Part shown: in pieces, positions 36,924 through 45,962 of the stretch | Position numbering within the stretch: the first letter of the stretch is position 1 | Layout: each line of letters opens with the position of its first letter | Assembly: GCF_963664075.1 (NCBI RefSeq) | Contig: NZ_OY760916.1 | Coordinates: 434,001-498,000, forward strand | Direction of reading: 5' to 3' | Length of the DNA: 64,000 nt | Source of the DNA: an uncultured Desulfobulbus sp. | Lineage (GTDB): Bacteria; Desulfobacterota; Desulfobulbia; Desulfobulbales; Desulfobulbaceae | The notes under the pieces: generated by a model | Databases searched by the model: none | Seen by the model: the letters and a program-made list of their open reading frames with translations, nothing else | What the model was told of the DNA's origin: nothing | Made by a program: the position numbers and the translations under genes

Positions 36924-37520
36924 AAGATCATTCTCCTTACACGGTGGTTGGTGTTCGCCGACAGCATCTGCCGGAAACGGTTAAGATGAACGCTATGATA
37001 AAGGTTCCTGGGAACCTGTTAAGTGTACTTACCCGCTTTGGTCCTTTGTGGTGTGCGTGGAATAACGATAAGGGAGACCTCAAAGGGCTGTGGAAGGAAG
37101 CGTAACCGTCAATGGGCTACGCTTGGTGCGGTGCCTGCGTTGACTATCAGGCAGACCGCGAAAGACGACTGATGTTTCCTTCCTGATTAAAACGAAACCC
37201 CGCCCTGTTATGGAGCGGTCATGCTTCAACTACGGAATAAAACTTCACTAAACTGCTGGGAGCAGCCTTGGTAATGAATTGGGATTCAGTCAATGCGACC
37301 GGCACAGTAAACCATCTTCACGCATTATGCAATCTTAATCCGCGGGTCAAAAAAGGTTACATATTTGCGTGGTTGTCAGGCTTTGGCAGGAAAAGACCGA
37401 TCAAGGCCAAGCAGAGTTAATGAAGGCGGGAATGAAGGGATTCTGCGCCATCGTTTGAGGTGAGCTTCTGCGGGGGTGAATTCTAATTAGCTGATGTTTA
37501 TGGTAAAGTGCAGTTTTTCT
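36924..37520. other. Long upstream region of pyruvate:ferredoxin oxidoreductase
   Basis: Nearly 600 bases with no gene. It contains a 16-base palindrome AGGTTCC-TG-GGAACCT (37002-37017) and a hairpin AAGCGTA/TACGCTT (37098-37104, 37118-37124), both suitable as operator or leader structure. A minus-strand TTGACC with TAATGC 17 bases later (about 37330-37360) is a weak promoter candidate. Confidence 0.4.
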
Positions 37521-37712
37521 TCATTTGTCAGAGGTCGAGTCCTCACCCTCTTCCACCAGCAGGTGTTTGATTTTCTCATAGAGGGATTCGGGGATGTAAT
37601 CACTGAAAATAAAGGCTTCAGCCTCTTCTCCGCTGATGGATGTTTTTATTTCCTCTGGCAGTGAGCGAAGGAAAGCAACCTTCTGCTGGTCAGGCTTTTT
37701 CCGGGATGTCAT
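37521..37712 (-). CDS. Small hypothetical acidic protein
   Basis: 63 residues, MTSRKKPDQQKVAFLRSL then a predicted helical acidic stretch and a Ser/Asp-rich end. GGAG lies seven bases before the ATG, which supports translation. Cytoplasmic, no motif. It lies about 600 bases upstream of the oxidoreductase on the same strand. Function unknown. Confidence 0.6.
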   Translation of the reverse strand: MTSRKKPDQQKVAFLRSLPEEIKTSISGEEAEAFIFSDYIPESLYEKIKHLLVEEGEDSTSDK

Positions 37713-38133
37713 GAAAAAACTCCAAAAAAAAATGGGGCGGGCTTCACAAAAAGCTCAGCACAGTTAATTGAACTATTCCCATACGCTAACAATGAAACTC
37801 GCTTCTGACAAGCCGTCATGTTGACCTGTTTTCTAGGTGTACTTTCAAGCGAAACCGCTGTGCGCCTGGCTTTCCCGGAAAAACCTGTTTTATTCACAAA
37901 CCGATTTTGTTATGTTTCGCTTCTTTGAGTCAAAGGAACAGATTGCTGTTTGGGCACCTTGAATATTTGTTTTTTCTGCCAATCTCGCAGAGTCTACGCT
38001 TACCCCTGTTATGCTCAGAGCTGTACGCCGGAAAGATGACCTCACTGCCGGCTGTACATTTGTGCGCATGCCTCAGCGTCAGGGCTTACCTGACCTTGAT
38101 TGAAAAACTGATCTGTTCAAGCCGCCCTCTTAA

Positions 38134-38361
38134 GTACAACCTGGATCCGTGAGCATTCATCAGGGCGCCAGTTTCGTTGCTTGCAACCTTCCGATTAAAG
38201 TCTACTTTATCGGCAGGTTACAAGCAATGAAGGTGGCGTGCTGATGGATGCCCCAAAGGGCGGCGGGTGAAACTGAACAATACATGAGTTTGTTTAATAA
38301 ACTCAGTCTTATTAAAAAGATGCGTTGTTCAGTGCCCACCCGCCGTCACGGATCCGGGTAC
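38134..38361. repeat. Cloverleaf-like nested inverted-repeat element
   Basis: Outer stem: GGATCCGTGA (38143-38152) pairs perfectly with TCACGGATCC (38346-38355), extended by GTAC on both sides (38134-38137, 38358-38361). Inside are a 99-base hairpin (38153-38251) with ~48-base arms about four-fifths complementary, a short CCCAAAGGG (38252-38260), and a second hairpin (38261-38345) with CGGCGGGTG/CACCCGCCG, CTGAACAA/TTGTTCAG and GAGTTT/AAACTC. Total 228 bases. No gene in it; the whole 37713-38532 gap has no credible gene. It may be a MITE/REP-like mobile element or a structured RNA. Confidence 0.75.
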
Positions 38362-38532
38362 AATTGTTAGACGATGACCACCATCGGAGAGGAAGATGCG
38401 TTCAGTTTCGGCTTCCTGGAGCCAGAAAAATCCATTTAATCAAAACGTCCCTATTCTTCGGGCGAAGTGTGTGACCAGCCCTCCACCCCCTGAATTCCCT
38501 GTTCAATTTGCCGCTACATTTGAGGTGCGGGC

Positions 38533-40314
38533 ATGCTAAGAAAAGCCAAGGTATTCCTCCCCGGAGACCGAGCTCGCATGATCATGATTGCCGCTTTTAT
38601 CGGAGTCATGTCGGGTGTCGCCATTATTGTCTTTCGTGAGTCAGTCGAATTTGTCGATGAGATCGTTCTCGGTTGGGGCTACGAGCTTTTGGGAATCGAT
38701 AAGGGGGGCTGGCGGCGTGTGCTGCTGCCGTTGCTTCCCATGCTCGGGGCCACCTTGCTGATTCCACTTTCCCTGTCTTTTCCCGGCGAAGTCAACGGCT
38801 ATGGGTTCACCAATTTTCTGCGCAAGGTGAATCTTGAAAACGGTGTCATTCGTGCCCGCAGTCTCTTTATCAAAATTGTCGCCACCGCCCTGACCATTGG
38901 TTCGGGTAACTCTGCCGGTGTCGAGGGACCGATCGCCCAGATTGGCGGTGCTGTCGGCTCCCAGGTGGGGCAGCGGTTTCGGGTTTCCGGCAAGCGAATG
39001 AAGGTCTATATCGCGGCTGGCTGTGCCGGTGGTATCGCCGGTATCTTCAATGCCCCTCTGGCGGGGATGTTCTTTGCCGCTGAGATCGTGCTTCTGGGCA
39101 CCTACGAAATTTCTTCCTTCTCCGCGCTGGTCATTTCCTCGGCCCTGTCCACCGTGGTCTCACGGGCCTATTACGGTGAAATTCCAGCTTTTCCCATTCC
39201 GGCCTATAGTATTGTCAACCCTTTTGTCGAGCTGCCCCTCTATACGCTCATGGCGATCATTGTTGGGGTTACAGCGGTTCTGCACATTCACTTTTTTTAT
39301 GGCATCCGCGACCTGTTTCGCAAAATTCCCTTTCATCCGCAAATTAAACCGATCTTTGGTGCCCTCCTGGTGGGATCCCTCGCCATCTTTTTCCCGCAAA
39401 TCATGGGGAATGGCTATGAGTACATCGAGGCCTCGCTCACCGGTGATGCCATCGTCTGGCAGATGATGCTTTTGGTTTTTCTCAAGTCACTGGCCACCTC
39501 CATAACCCTGGGCTCGGGTGGTGCCGGTGGTGTTTTTGCACCTGCACTTTTTATTGGCGCAGTCCTTGGTGGTGCCTATGGCGGCATTGTTCATTATCTT
39601 TTTCCGGCCTACACCGCCTCGGCAGGCGCTTATGCAACAGTGGGGATTGGCGCCTTTCTCGCCGCCACCACCCATGCGCCGCTGACCGCCATCTTTCTCC
39701 TTTTTGAGATGACCGGAAATTACATGATCATCATTCCGGTGATGCTGACCGCCATTGTCGGAACGGTTACCTCCTCCTGGCTCTACCATGACTCCATGGA
39801 CACGGTGGATTTTACCCGGGAGGGGATAGACATCCATGAGGGGCGCGAGGTCGCCATCATGAAATCCATCCGCGTGGGTAAGGCGATCACCGAGGATGTC
39901 GATTTTATCAGTGAGACAGCCAATATCAATCACCTGCTGCAGCTCTTCCGCTTTGCCCGCAACAGTTTTTATTTTCCGGTGATCAATGCCAAGGGACTTA
40001 TGGTGGGGGTTGTCTCGATGCAGGATGTGAAGACCATCCTCCATTCGGAAGAAGAGCGGGTCTGTCACCTTGTGGGAGCTATCTGTACCCGCGATGTGAT
40101 CATGCTCACGCCCGATACCAACTGTTACGAGGCGATGAAACTCTTTGACGTGAAAGGGATTGATGAGATTCCCGTGGTGGAAAGCCAGGAGGAACCCTGG
40201 GTTCTGGGAATGCTCAAACGCCAGGATGTGGTCGCCGCCTATAACCACGAGATGCTCAAACGGGGCATCAACGAGCGAGCAGACTCGATCAGAATGTTGT
40301 GTTCCGCCGGATAA
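38533..40314 (+). CDS. ClC-family chloride channel/antiporter with CBS pair
   Basis: 593 residues. Membrane part (~1-440) has the ClC selectivity motifs GSGNSAGVEGP, GIAGIFNAPLAG and GSGGAGGVFAPAL. GSGNS replaces the usual GSGPS-type first loop, with Asn at the Pro position. Glu of GVEGP is the gating glutamate. C-terminal ~450-585 is a CBS pair (MKSIRVGKAITED, GVVSMQDVKTIL, RDVIMLTPDTNC), an adenine-nucleotide regulatory module. GAGGTG precedes ATG 38533. Whether channel or Cl-/H+ antiporter cannot be told for certain. Confidence 0.93.
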   Translation: MLRKAKVFLPGDRARMIMIAAFIGVMSGVAIIVFRESVEFVDEIVLGWGYELLGIDKGGWRRVLLPLLPMLGATLLIPLSLSFPGEVNGYGFTNFLRKVNLENGVIRARSLFIKIVATALTIGSGNSAGVEGPIAQIGGAVGSQVGQRFRVSGKRMKVYIAAGCAGGIAGIFNAPLAGMFFAAEIVLLGTYEISSFSALVISSALSTVVSRAYYGEIPAFPIPAYSIVNPFVELPLYTLMAIIVGVTAVLHIHFFYGIRDLFRKIPFHPQIKPIFGALLVGSLAIFFPQIMGNGYEYIEASLTGDAIVWQMMLLVFLKSLATSITLGSGGAGGVFAPALFIGAVLGGAYGGIVHYLFPAYTASAGAYATVGIGAFLAATTHAPLTAIFLLFEMTGNYMIIIPVMLTAIVGTVTSSWLYHDSMDTVDFTREGIDIHEGREVAIMKSIRVGKAITEDVDFISETANINHLLQLFRFARNSFYFPVINAKGLMVGVVSMQDVKTILHSEEERVCHLVGAICTRDVIMLTPDTNCYEAMKLFDVKGIDEIPVVESQEEPWVLGMLKRQDVVAAYNHEMLKRGINERADSIRMLCSAG

Positions 40315-40403
40315 ACCCGAACGTTCACCTTCCCCGTCGGGGAAAATAATACGTCTCTGTAATCTGCAATACCTGATACGCTTTTTTAGCCGAGGAGATT
40401 ATT

Positions 40404-40772
40404 GTGCAGATTTCTCTCTTTTCTTTTGGTTTCAAACACGGGCATCCCCAGGCCGATCTGGTCTGGGATGTGCGTTTCCTTCCCAATCCCTACTGGGATG
40501 CCGAGCTCAAACCTTTCACCGGCAAAGATCAACGGGTGGCAGCCTATGCCCTGGGCAATACCGCCGGTGAAGAGTTTTTTTCTCTTATCGAGCCCCTGCT
40601 CACCTTTTTAGTCAGAGAGTATACAGCTGGTGGCCGCGAAAAGGTAACCCTGGCTGTAGGGTGTACCGGCGGCAAACACCGTTCTGTGGCAACAGCTGAA
40701 CGATTGTACCTTTTTTTGCAGGAGCTCGGCTGTGAGGTGCAGCTTGCTCACCGCGACATCGACAAGGAGTAA
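40404..40772 (+). CDS. Stand-alone RapZ C-terminal domain protein
   Basis: 122 residues equal to the C-terminal domain of RapZ: FGFKHGHPQADLVWDVRFLPNP at the start (read as SFGFKHG, DVRFLPNPYWD) and GCTGGKHRSVATAE. In E. coli this domain of RapZ binds small RNA GlmZ and senses glucosamine-6-phosphate; the N-terminal P-loop ATPase is absent here. GTG start with GAGGAGA upstream. It follows the ClC gene by 90 bases. An RNA- or metabolite-binding role is inferred from the domain only. Confidence 0.88.
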   Translation: MQISLFSFGFKHGHPQADLVWDVRFLPNPYWDAELKPFTGKDQRVAAYALGNTAGEEFFSLIEPLLTFLVREYTAGGREKVTLAVGCTGGKHRSVATAERLYLFLQELGCEVQLAHRDIDKE

Positions 40773-41007
40773 GCTCCAAAAACCGTGAAGAGCTCAGTGG
40801 CCTTCTCTTCTTTTTTTTCAATTATCCAAAGACTGTATTGCAGATGCTGTTCGCAGTGCATATCATTTTTCATTGAAGATTTTTTGAGTGTTTTCAGGAG
40901 CTCCGCGTTCAGGCTACGAGAGCAGCTCTCTTGGGCGTAAGCGCGGTTATCCCCCGGAAGCTGTTTGGGCTTTCTGGGGTAAGTTTACCATATGACTGGA
41001 GAAAATC

Positions 41008-41316
41008 ATGAAAGAGATGTTGAGAAATGTCGTCTATGCCGGTATTGGTGCAGCCTTTTTGACCAAAGAAAAAGTTGAAGACCTGAGCAGTGAGCTGATT
41101 GAAAAAGGCAAGATGTCCAAGGAAGAGGGCAAGCAGTTTGTTGATGAACTGGTTGAGAAGTCTGAAAAAGCCAAAGATCAGCTTGACCTCTGGATCAATA
41201 AGCAGGTTGAAGACCGCATCAATCAGCTCAATCTGGTCACCAAGGATGAAGTTGCTGAGCTTAAGCGCAAAATCGATGAACTCCAGGTTGCCATGAACAA
41301 GGGAGCAGGGCAGTAA
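41008..41316 (+). CDS. Phasin-superfamily small protein
   Basis: 102 residues, helical: short hydrophobic start (RNVVYAGIGAAFLTKEKVE) then an amphipathic, charged coiled coil (KGKMSKEEGKQFVDEL, VTKDEVAELKRKIDELQ). This matches the poly(hydroxyalkanoate) granule-associated phasin-like family that in proteobacteria commonly precedes a UbiB gene. It starts with CTGGAGAA upstream and ends seven bases before ubiB, so the two are one operon. Confidence 0.8.
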   Translation: MKEMLRNVVYAGIGAAFLTKEKVEDLSSELIEKGKMSKEEGKQFVDELVEKSEKAKDQLDLWINKQVEDRINQLNLVTKDEVAELKRKIDELQVAMNKGAGQ

Positions 41317-41323
41317 TTCGTCC

Positions 41324-43021
41324 ATGTTCAGTATTCGTAAACTCGGTGCCATCGGCCGCACCTATCGCCACCTGAATCGGTACCACCGAATTCTCAGGGT
41401 CCTGTTCAAGTACGGCTTCAGTGACTTGGTGGACCGACTGCATATCGATCAGTACTTGGAATCCGGGCTGAAAATGATCAATCGCAAGCCGCGTGAGCAA
41501 CTCGCGCGGCTTTCCAGCCCCGAGCGGTTGCGCCTTGTTTTTGAGGAACTCGGTCCCACCTTTATTAAACTTGGGCAGTTGCTCTCCACCCGTCCGGATC
41601 TGATCCCTGCTGATTTTCTGGGTGAACTCTCCAAACTCCAGGATGATATTCCCCCCTTTTCAGGTGAAGAGGTGCGGGCGATCTTTGCCGAAGAGCTGGG
41701 AGGGGAGCCTGAATCGATTTTTGCGACCTTTGATGTGGAACCTCTGGCAGCCGCCTCCATCGGTCAGGTCCATGAGGCGACCCTGGATGACGGCACAGCT
41801 GTGGTCATTAAGCTGCAGCGACCGGGGATCGAAAACATCATCGCGGTTGATCTCGAAATTCTTGCGCATATCGCCGAGTTGATGGAGCAGTACCTGGAAG
41901 AGGTCCAAGGGCATCAACCCATGGCCATCGTCCATGAGTTTGCCCGCAGCCTCAGTCGCGAGATCGATTTTTCCATTGAGCTTGCCAATATACAGCGTTT
42001 TGCACGACAGTTTGCAGGCAACCGTGACATCCATGTTCCCGAGGTTTACCCGGAACTATCCACTGAACGGCTCCTGGTGATGGAGCACATTCAGGGGATC
42101 AAGGCTTCACAGGTCGAGCTGCTGCGCGAGCAGGGATACGATCTCACCAAAATTGCTCAGCGTGGAGCCGATCTGGTCATGGAACAGATTTTTGTCCATG
42201 GTTTTTTCCACGCTGATCCGCATCCTGGCAATATTTTTATTTTGCCAGACAACGTGATCTGTTTTCTAGATTTTGGGCAGATGGGCAGGCTCTCTCTCAA
42301 GGATCGGGAAGATTTCACTGACCTGGTTTTGGACCTGGTGGCGGGAAACGAGCAGAAGGTGGTCAGCGGAGTGCTCAAGCTAACCATCCAGCTTGGAGAG
42401 GTGGATCGTGACGCGTTGGCCCAGGATATGGGCAACCTAATGGATCTCTATCTCTATCGGCCTCTGGGGGAGCTCGAGGCCGGAAAGATTTTGCAGGATC
42501 TCTTGGATCTGGTCACTCGCCACAAGCTGAGCTTTAAGCCGAGTCTTTACCTGATGATGAAGGCCCTGAGCACGGTGGAAGGAGTCGGCTTGATGCTTGA
42601 TCCCAAGCTGGAGCTCATCCGCCAGGCTAAACCCTTTATGCGTCGGATTCGCATGGAGCGGATGCGTCCGGGCCGCATTGTCGAGGAGATCAGCAGCACC
42701 GGCTCCTCCTACCTCAATCTTTTTCGTGAGTTACCCGATGATATCCATACCATTCTTCAGTTGCTGCGTAAGGGGCGCATGCGGCTTGAGTTTGAACATC
42801 GAGGATTGAAAGCGCTCGGTGTCACCCTGGATCGGGTCTCCAACCGGATCAGTTTTGCCATTGTTCAGGCCGCTCTGATTGTGGGCAGTTCACTCATTAT
42901 CCTTTCTGATATTCCGCCTCGCTGGCACAGTATTCCGGTTATCGGACTTTTGGGTTTTTTGATGGCGGGTATTATGGGATTCTGGTTGTTGCTTTCTATA
43001 ATCCGTCATGGACGATTTTAA
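41324..43021 (+). CDS. ubiB: UbiB/ABC1-family atypical kinase
   Basis: 565 residues. KxGQ helix FIKLGQLLSTRPDLIP, Ala-rich nucleotide loop AAASIGQVHEA, VIKLQRPG with the invariant Lys, FFHADPHPGNIF and CFLDFGQMG (metal Asp), and two C-terminal membrane helices (~500-560). UbiB-type proteins bind ATP and assist quinone/lipid metabolism or transport. In a menaquinone user the role is probably lipid-related instead of ubiquinone synthesis. Co-transcribed with the phasin-like gene. Confidence 0.93.
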   Translation: MFSIRKLGAIGRTYRHLNRYHRILRVLFKYGFSDLVDRLHIDQYLESGLKMINRKPREQLARLSSPERLRLVFEELGPTFIKLGQLLSTRPDLIPADFLGELSKLQDDIPPFSGEEVRAIFAEELGGEPESIFATFDVEPLAAASIGQVHEATLDDGTAVVIKLQRPGIENIIAVDLEILAHIAELMEQYLEEVQGHQPMAIVHEFARSLSREIDFSIELANIQRFARQFAGNRDIHVPEVYPELSTERLLVMEHIQGIKASQVELLREQGYDLTKIAQRGADLVMEQIFVHGFFHADPHPGNIFILPDNVICFLDFGQMGRLSLKDREDFTDLVLDLVAGNEQKVVSGVLKLTIQLGEVDRDALAQDMGNLMDLYLYRPLGELEAGKILQDLLDLVTRHKLSFKPSLYLMMKALSTVEGVGLMLDPKLELIRQAKPFMRRIRMERMRPGRIVEEISSTGSSYLNLFRELPDDIHTILQLLRKGRMRLEFEHRGLKALGVTLDRVSNRISFAIVQAALIVGSSLIILSDIPPRWHSIPVIGLLGFLMAGIMGFWLLLSIIRHGRF

Positions 43022-43056
43022 GCCTTCATCCTCCAAGGTCGTGCCGCATTGAAGAG

Positions 43057-43084
43057 CAGTTGGGCAGCGTTCTCTGCCCAACTG
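43057..43084. terminator. Hairpin between convergent ubiB and ydbL
   Basis: Perfect 10-bp CAGTTGGGCA/TGCCCAACTG stem between two convergent genes; only a short mixed T-tract follows, so termination strength is uncertain. Confidence 0.6.
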
Positions 43085-43107
43085 TTGTACGTTTTCCTTC
43101 GCCTGGG

Positions 43108-43431
43108 TTACTTCTTCTGCCAGATCCCATGTACAAAAATATACTGTCCTGCAGGGGTCTTTTCCAGAGCCTGTTCTCCAGCCAATTTTTCCACGGCGAG
43201 CAAAGAGGTTTTGTTGCGCTGAGCAATCTTTTGATAGGCTGCCTTGCGTTGTTGGTTAATCGACTGCACCAGCTGGGCAACTTCACCGGTCACTGTACCC
43301 CCAACGGGGGCAAGATAGCCGCTGGGGGTTTCACCTACAAGGCCCTGACTTTTGGCATCCTGCAGCTCAAGAGCAAAGGCCAGCTGGCAGGACAGAACCA
43401 GGGAAACGATAAGAGTCACAATGCGTTTCAT
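43108..43431 (-). CDS. ydbL: YdbL-family periplasmic protein
   Basis: 107 residues with signal peptide (MKRIVTLIVSLVLSCQLAFA) and the DUF1318 pattern: LQDAKSQGLVGETPSGYLAP, VQSINQQRKAAYQKIA, and C-terminal GQYIFVHGIWQKK. YdbL is a periplasmic partner that keeps YnbE from multimerising in the YdbH-YnbE lipid-transport bridge. AAGGAG precedes the ATG. Third gene of ydbH ynbE ydbL. Confidence 0.9.
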   Translation of the reverse strand: MKRIVTLIVSLVLSCQLAFALELQDAKSQGLVGETPSGYLAPVGGTVTGEVAQLVQSINQQRKAAYQKIAQRNKTSLLAVEKLAGEQALEKTPAGQYIFVHGIWQKK

Positions 43432-43445
43432 ACGAATTCTCCTTT

Positions 43446-43634
43446 CTAAAACAGCCCACTTTCGGCGCTGAGTACAGTATCCAATTCTTTTTCAACCTTT
43501 ACGCGGATCTCATGTTCTATTTTTACATTGAGATTGATCACGATCGGTTTATCCGGTGGGGCAACCTGCACCGTGGGTGAACAGGCAGTCAGCGCCCAGA
43601 GAATGGCCAGGCAGGGGCCCAGTTGTTTATGCAT
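43446..43634 (-). CDS. ynbE: YnbE-family lipoprotein
   Basis: 62 residues. Signal peptide ends in a lipobox LTAC; mature part has NLNVKIEHEIRVKVEKELD, the YnbE signature. YnbE sits in the outer membrane and docks by beta-strand addition to the end of YdbH. ATG 43634 has AAGGAGA upstream; longer in-frame starts do not. Lies 57 bases after ydbH and 14 before ydbL. Confidence 0.9.
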   Translation of the reverse strand: MHKQLGPCLAILWALTACSPTVQVAPPDKPIVINLNVKIEHEIRVKVEKELDTVLSAESGLF

Positions 43635-43691
43635 AGGTTCTCCTTCTGTGAAAGTAAAGGGCATGAATCTCGGCTGCATCAGAGTTGCGGA

Positions 43692-45758
43692 TTACGGTGA
43701 GCGCATGAGCCGTCGTCCCAGTTTGGATGAAAGCGATTGACTATACTGGAGGCTTTTCAGCAGCGAAAGCAGGTTCTGTTCGGTGTTGAGATTGAGCTGA
43801 ACGGGGCGACCGCGTTCAAATTCCGGGTTATTGCCTCGAATCTGCAGGTTGACTCCCAATCGACCGTCAGGCTGGTAGTTGAGCTGGGCTGCCAATTGCT
43901 GGTAGTGCAGGTCTTTCAGGGCTTCTAAGGCATAGGTGGTCAGTGGTGAGTTGTTGAGGGTGGCCTGGGGCGGCTGATATCGGATAATACCGCCACCTGC
44001 CTCATTTGCGAGGACGCCGTGAACAATCTGCACTCCTTGTGCGGAAAAAGAAAGCGGTAGTTGGCCCTGCATGCGGCCGCTCACGCTGAGTCCCTCAACC
44101 TGATGAAGTGCAATCAATGGTTTGAGATCAACCTGGCGGAGATGAAGCGTGCATTGGCCTGGACGGCCATCCAGTGCATAGGTACAGTTTGCCAGACGCA
44201 GCTGGCCGTCAAAGAGTGCAAGTTCTCCCTGCTCAAGAATTAGTTCAAGGGTGCTCCCCTTACCGCTCCGAAGGCGATGTTTGAGCAAGAGATGATTACA
44301 GGGGATAGGCCCAGCAATTGAGTCCAACTGCAGCAGACCGGATCCTTTGGAGGACAGTTTGGGGAGGACCTGCAGGTGGTGTCGCAGACGCAAGCCAGTG
44401 AAGGGGATGTTGAGTAAGGTTCCCTGATCTACCCTGGCGTCGACCGTACCCTCTAGGCTGAGCGGCTGCGATCTCTGCCACTGACTTGTCAAATTCAGGG
44501 AAAGCGTACCGCTATCGATGGTGGATTCCGGTTTGTCCTCTACCAACATAAGCGGAGAGTGCTCGGGGGCCAGGATCAATTTTTTTGCACTGGCAAGTGC
44601 ACACTGGCCTGCAGCCTTAGAAGAACGCTGCTGGCTACAGTGGAGCTTGAGTGCTCCTTGGGCCAAAGGGGTATGCAGCGCCGTGGTCAGCTCCATTTTT
44701 TCAGGATCCAGGCTAAACAGCATGTTCTCAAAACGAAGTGGCAGCTGGGCAAAGCGGGTTGTGTCAACCCGTAGCCCCTCAACCAGGAGTTCGGTTCTTT
44801 TGGCAAAGTGATATTGCCACCGCTCTGGCTGCAGATCCAACCGACCTGCAAGCCCATAGGTAGCCTTGTTCAGGGTTGTTGCTCCTGCCTTAACCTTGGA
44901 GAGCCGTAATGCTGAGGGCGCCTGCAGGGTGAGTTGAGAGCGTGCAGTATCTACACTGCCCATCAGGTTCAAGCTGAGCTGACCGATTGTGCATCCGGGA
45001 ACCTGCAGGTTTGTCAATTCTGCTTTGAGCGAGAGCGGCAACTCAGGAGAACTCTCCACCCGGAACTGTGTCTGTCCCTCTATTTTTTGTTTGAGAGCAA
45101 ATTGTGGGGGAAGCAGGGTGTTGATGCGGTCCAGATCCAGGGTAAGAGTCCCTAACAAATGATCGTTTTCCTTCTTGATGCTGACCTGCAACCCAGCCTT
45201 TTGTTGGGGATACGATTGCAGCTTGAGCTGGAGACCGTACTGCCCCCGCTCGTAGCCTAGGTGAAAGGCTGCTGGAGGAGATTCAGGGCTGTCCAGGTCT
45301 TGAATGAGGAGTTTTTCCACCTGGAGGCTTCCCCTCGGAATCTTGCCAAGCGCATGTTCGATTTGCGGGAGGAGGGCATCTAACTGCGGAAGTTGCTTAT
45401 TCTGCTCAGTCTCTGGAGAGTCGGTAAGATGGGGTAGGCGAAGCAGGAGGCTCTGTGCTCGACAACGTATCAGCGGGTTGCCGGCAGCGCCGGTGAGCGA
45501 GTACGTACAGGTGGCTTCTTGAAGTTCTACCGGCAGCCCCGTGCTCCCCAGGGGAAGTTTGAAAGCGAGACTGTCTAAGGCAAGATGTCGATGATCAATG
45601 GCGCGCAGGGAAAAAGAAGTCGGCTCAAGTCCCAGGTGTCCCAAAATCTGGGGTGCTATACGATCCAGGACAGGTATGCGAAAGGCGACCAGGCCGAGCA
45701 TAAGCAAGAACAGGAGAAGTGAAAAAAATCGAGCTATTCGAAAAAGGCGAGGAAGCAT
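43692..45758 (-). CDS. ydbH: YdbH-family intermembrane phospholipid transport protein
   Basis: 688 residues, AsmA-like: N-terminal membrane helix (~9-28) then periplasmic beta repeats; the C-terminal domain has GRMQGQLPLSFSAQG, the region GGGIIRYQPP, and the diagnostic end RGNNPEFERGRPVQLNLN (~650). YdbH, with TamB and YhdP, moves phospholipids to the outer membrane in E. coli. Order ydbH-ynbE-ydbL is the same as in enterobacteria, which makes the assignment firm. Confidence 0.92.
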   Translation of the reverse strand: MLPRLFRIARFFSLLLFLLMLGLVAFRIPVLDRIAPQILGHLGLEPTSFSLRAIDHRHLALDSLAFKLPLGSTGLPVELQEATCTYSLTGAAGNPLIRCRAQSLLLRLPHLTDSPETEQNKQLPQLDALLPQIEHALGKIPRGSLQVEKLLIQDLDSPESPPAAFHLGYERGQYGLQLKLQSYPQQKAGLQVSIKKENDHLLGTLTLDLDRINTLLPPQFALKQKIEGQTQFRVESSPELPLSLKAELTNLQVPGCTIGQLSLNLMGSVDTARSQLTLQAPSALRLSKVKAGATTLNKATYGLAGRLDLQPERWQYHFAKRTELLVEGLRVDTTRFAQLPLRFENMLFSLDPEKMELTTALHTPLAQGALKLHCSQQRSSKAAGQCALASAKKLILAPEHSPLMLVEDKPESTIDSGTLSLNLTSQWQRSQPLSLEGTVDARVDQGTLLNIPFTGLRLRHHLQVLPKLSSKGSGLLQLDSIAGPIPCNHLLLKHRLRSGKGSTLELILEQGELALFDGQLRLANCTYALDGRPGQCTLHLRQVDLKPLIALHQVEGLSVSGRMQGQLPLSFSAQGVQIVHGVLANEAGGGIIRYQPPQATLNNSPLTTYALEALKDLHYQQLAAQLNYQPDGRLGVNLQIRGNNPEFERGRPVQLNLNTEQNLLSLLKSLQYSQSLSSKLGRRLMRSP

Positions 45759-45868
45759 GGTAGCAGAGGTAGAGAGAGGAGGTATCTAAAACCTGGGGCC
45801 GTGAGTAGTTATCTCTTCCAGCATACGGTCTGGATCATTGAAGAGCAAGCTGTTCCATCTTTTCCCCT

Positions 45869-45898
45869 GCTTGACTTTCAGCCTAAAACGCACATATA
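45869..45898 (+). promoter_or_regulatory. Promoter of gpgS operon
   Basis: TTGACT (45869-45874), 18 bases, perfect TATAAT (45893-45898). Confidence 0.65.
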
Positions 45899-45962
45899 AT
45901 CGAAATGACTAAAAAATTGAGATTTATTCCTGTCGCTCTGTTGGGACCATTCAGGGAGGTCC

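Noticed and set aside
37907..38152. 81-residue plus-strand frame upstream of the ClC gene
   Set aside because: No ribosome site, Cys/Leu-rich random composition, and it runs into the inverted-repeat element.
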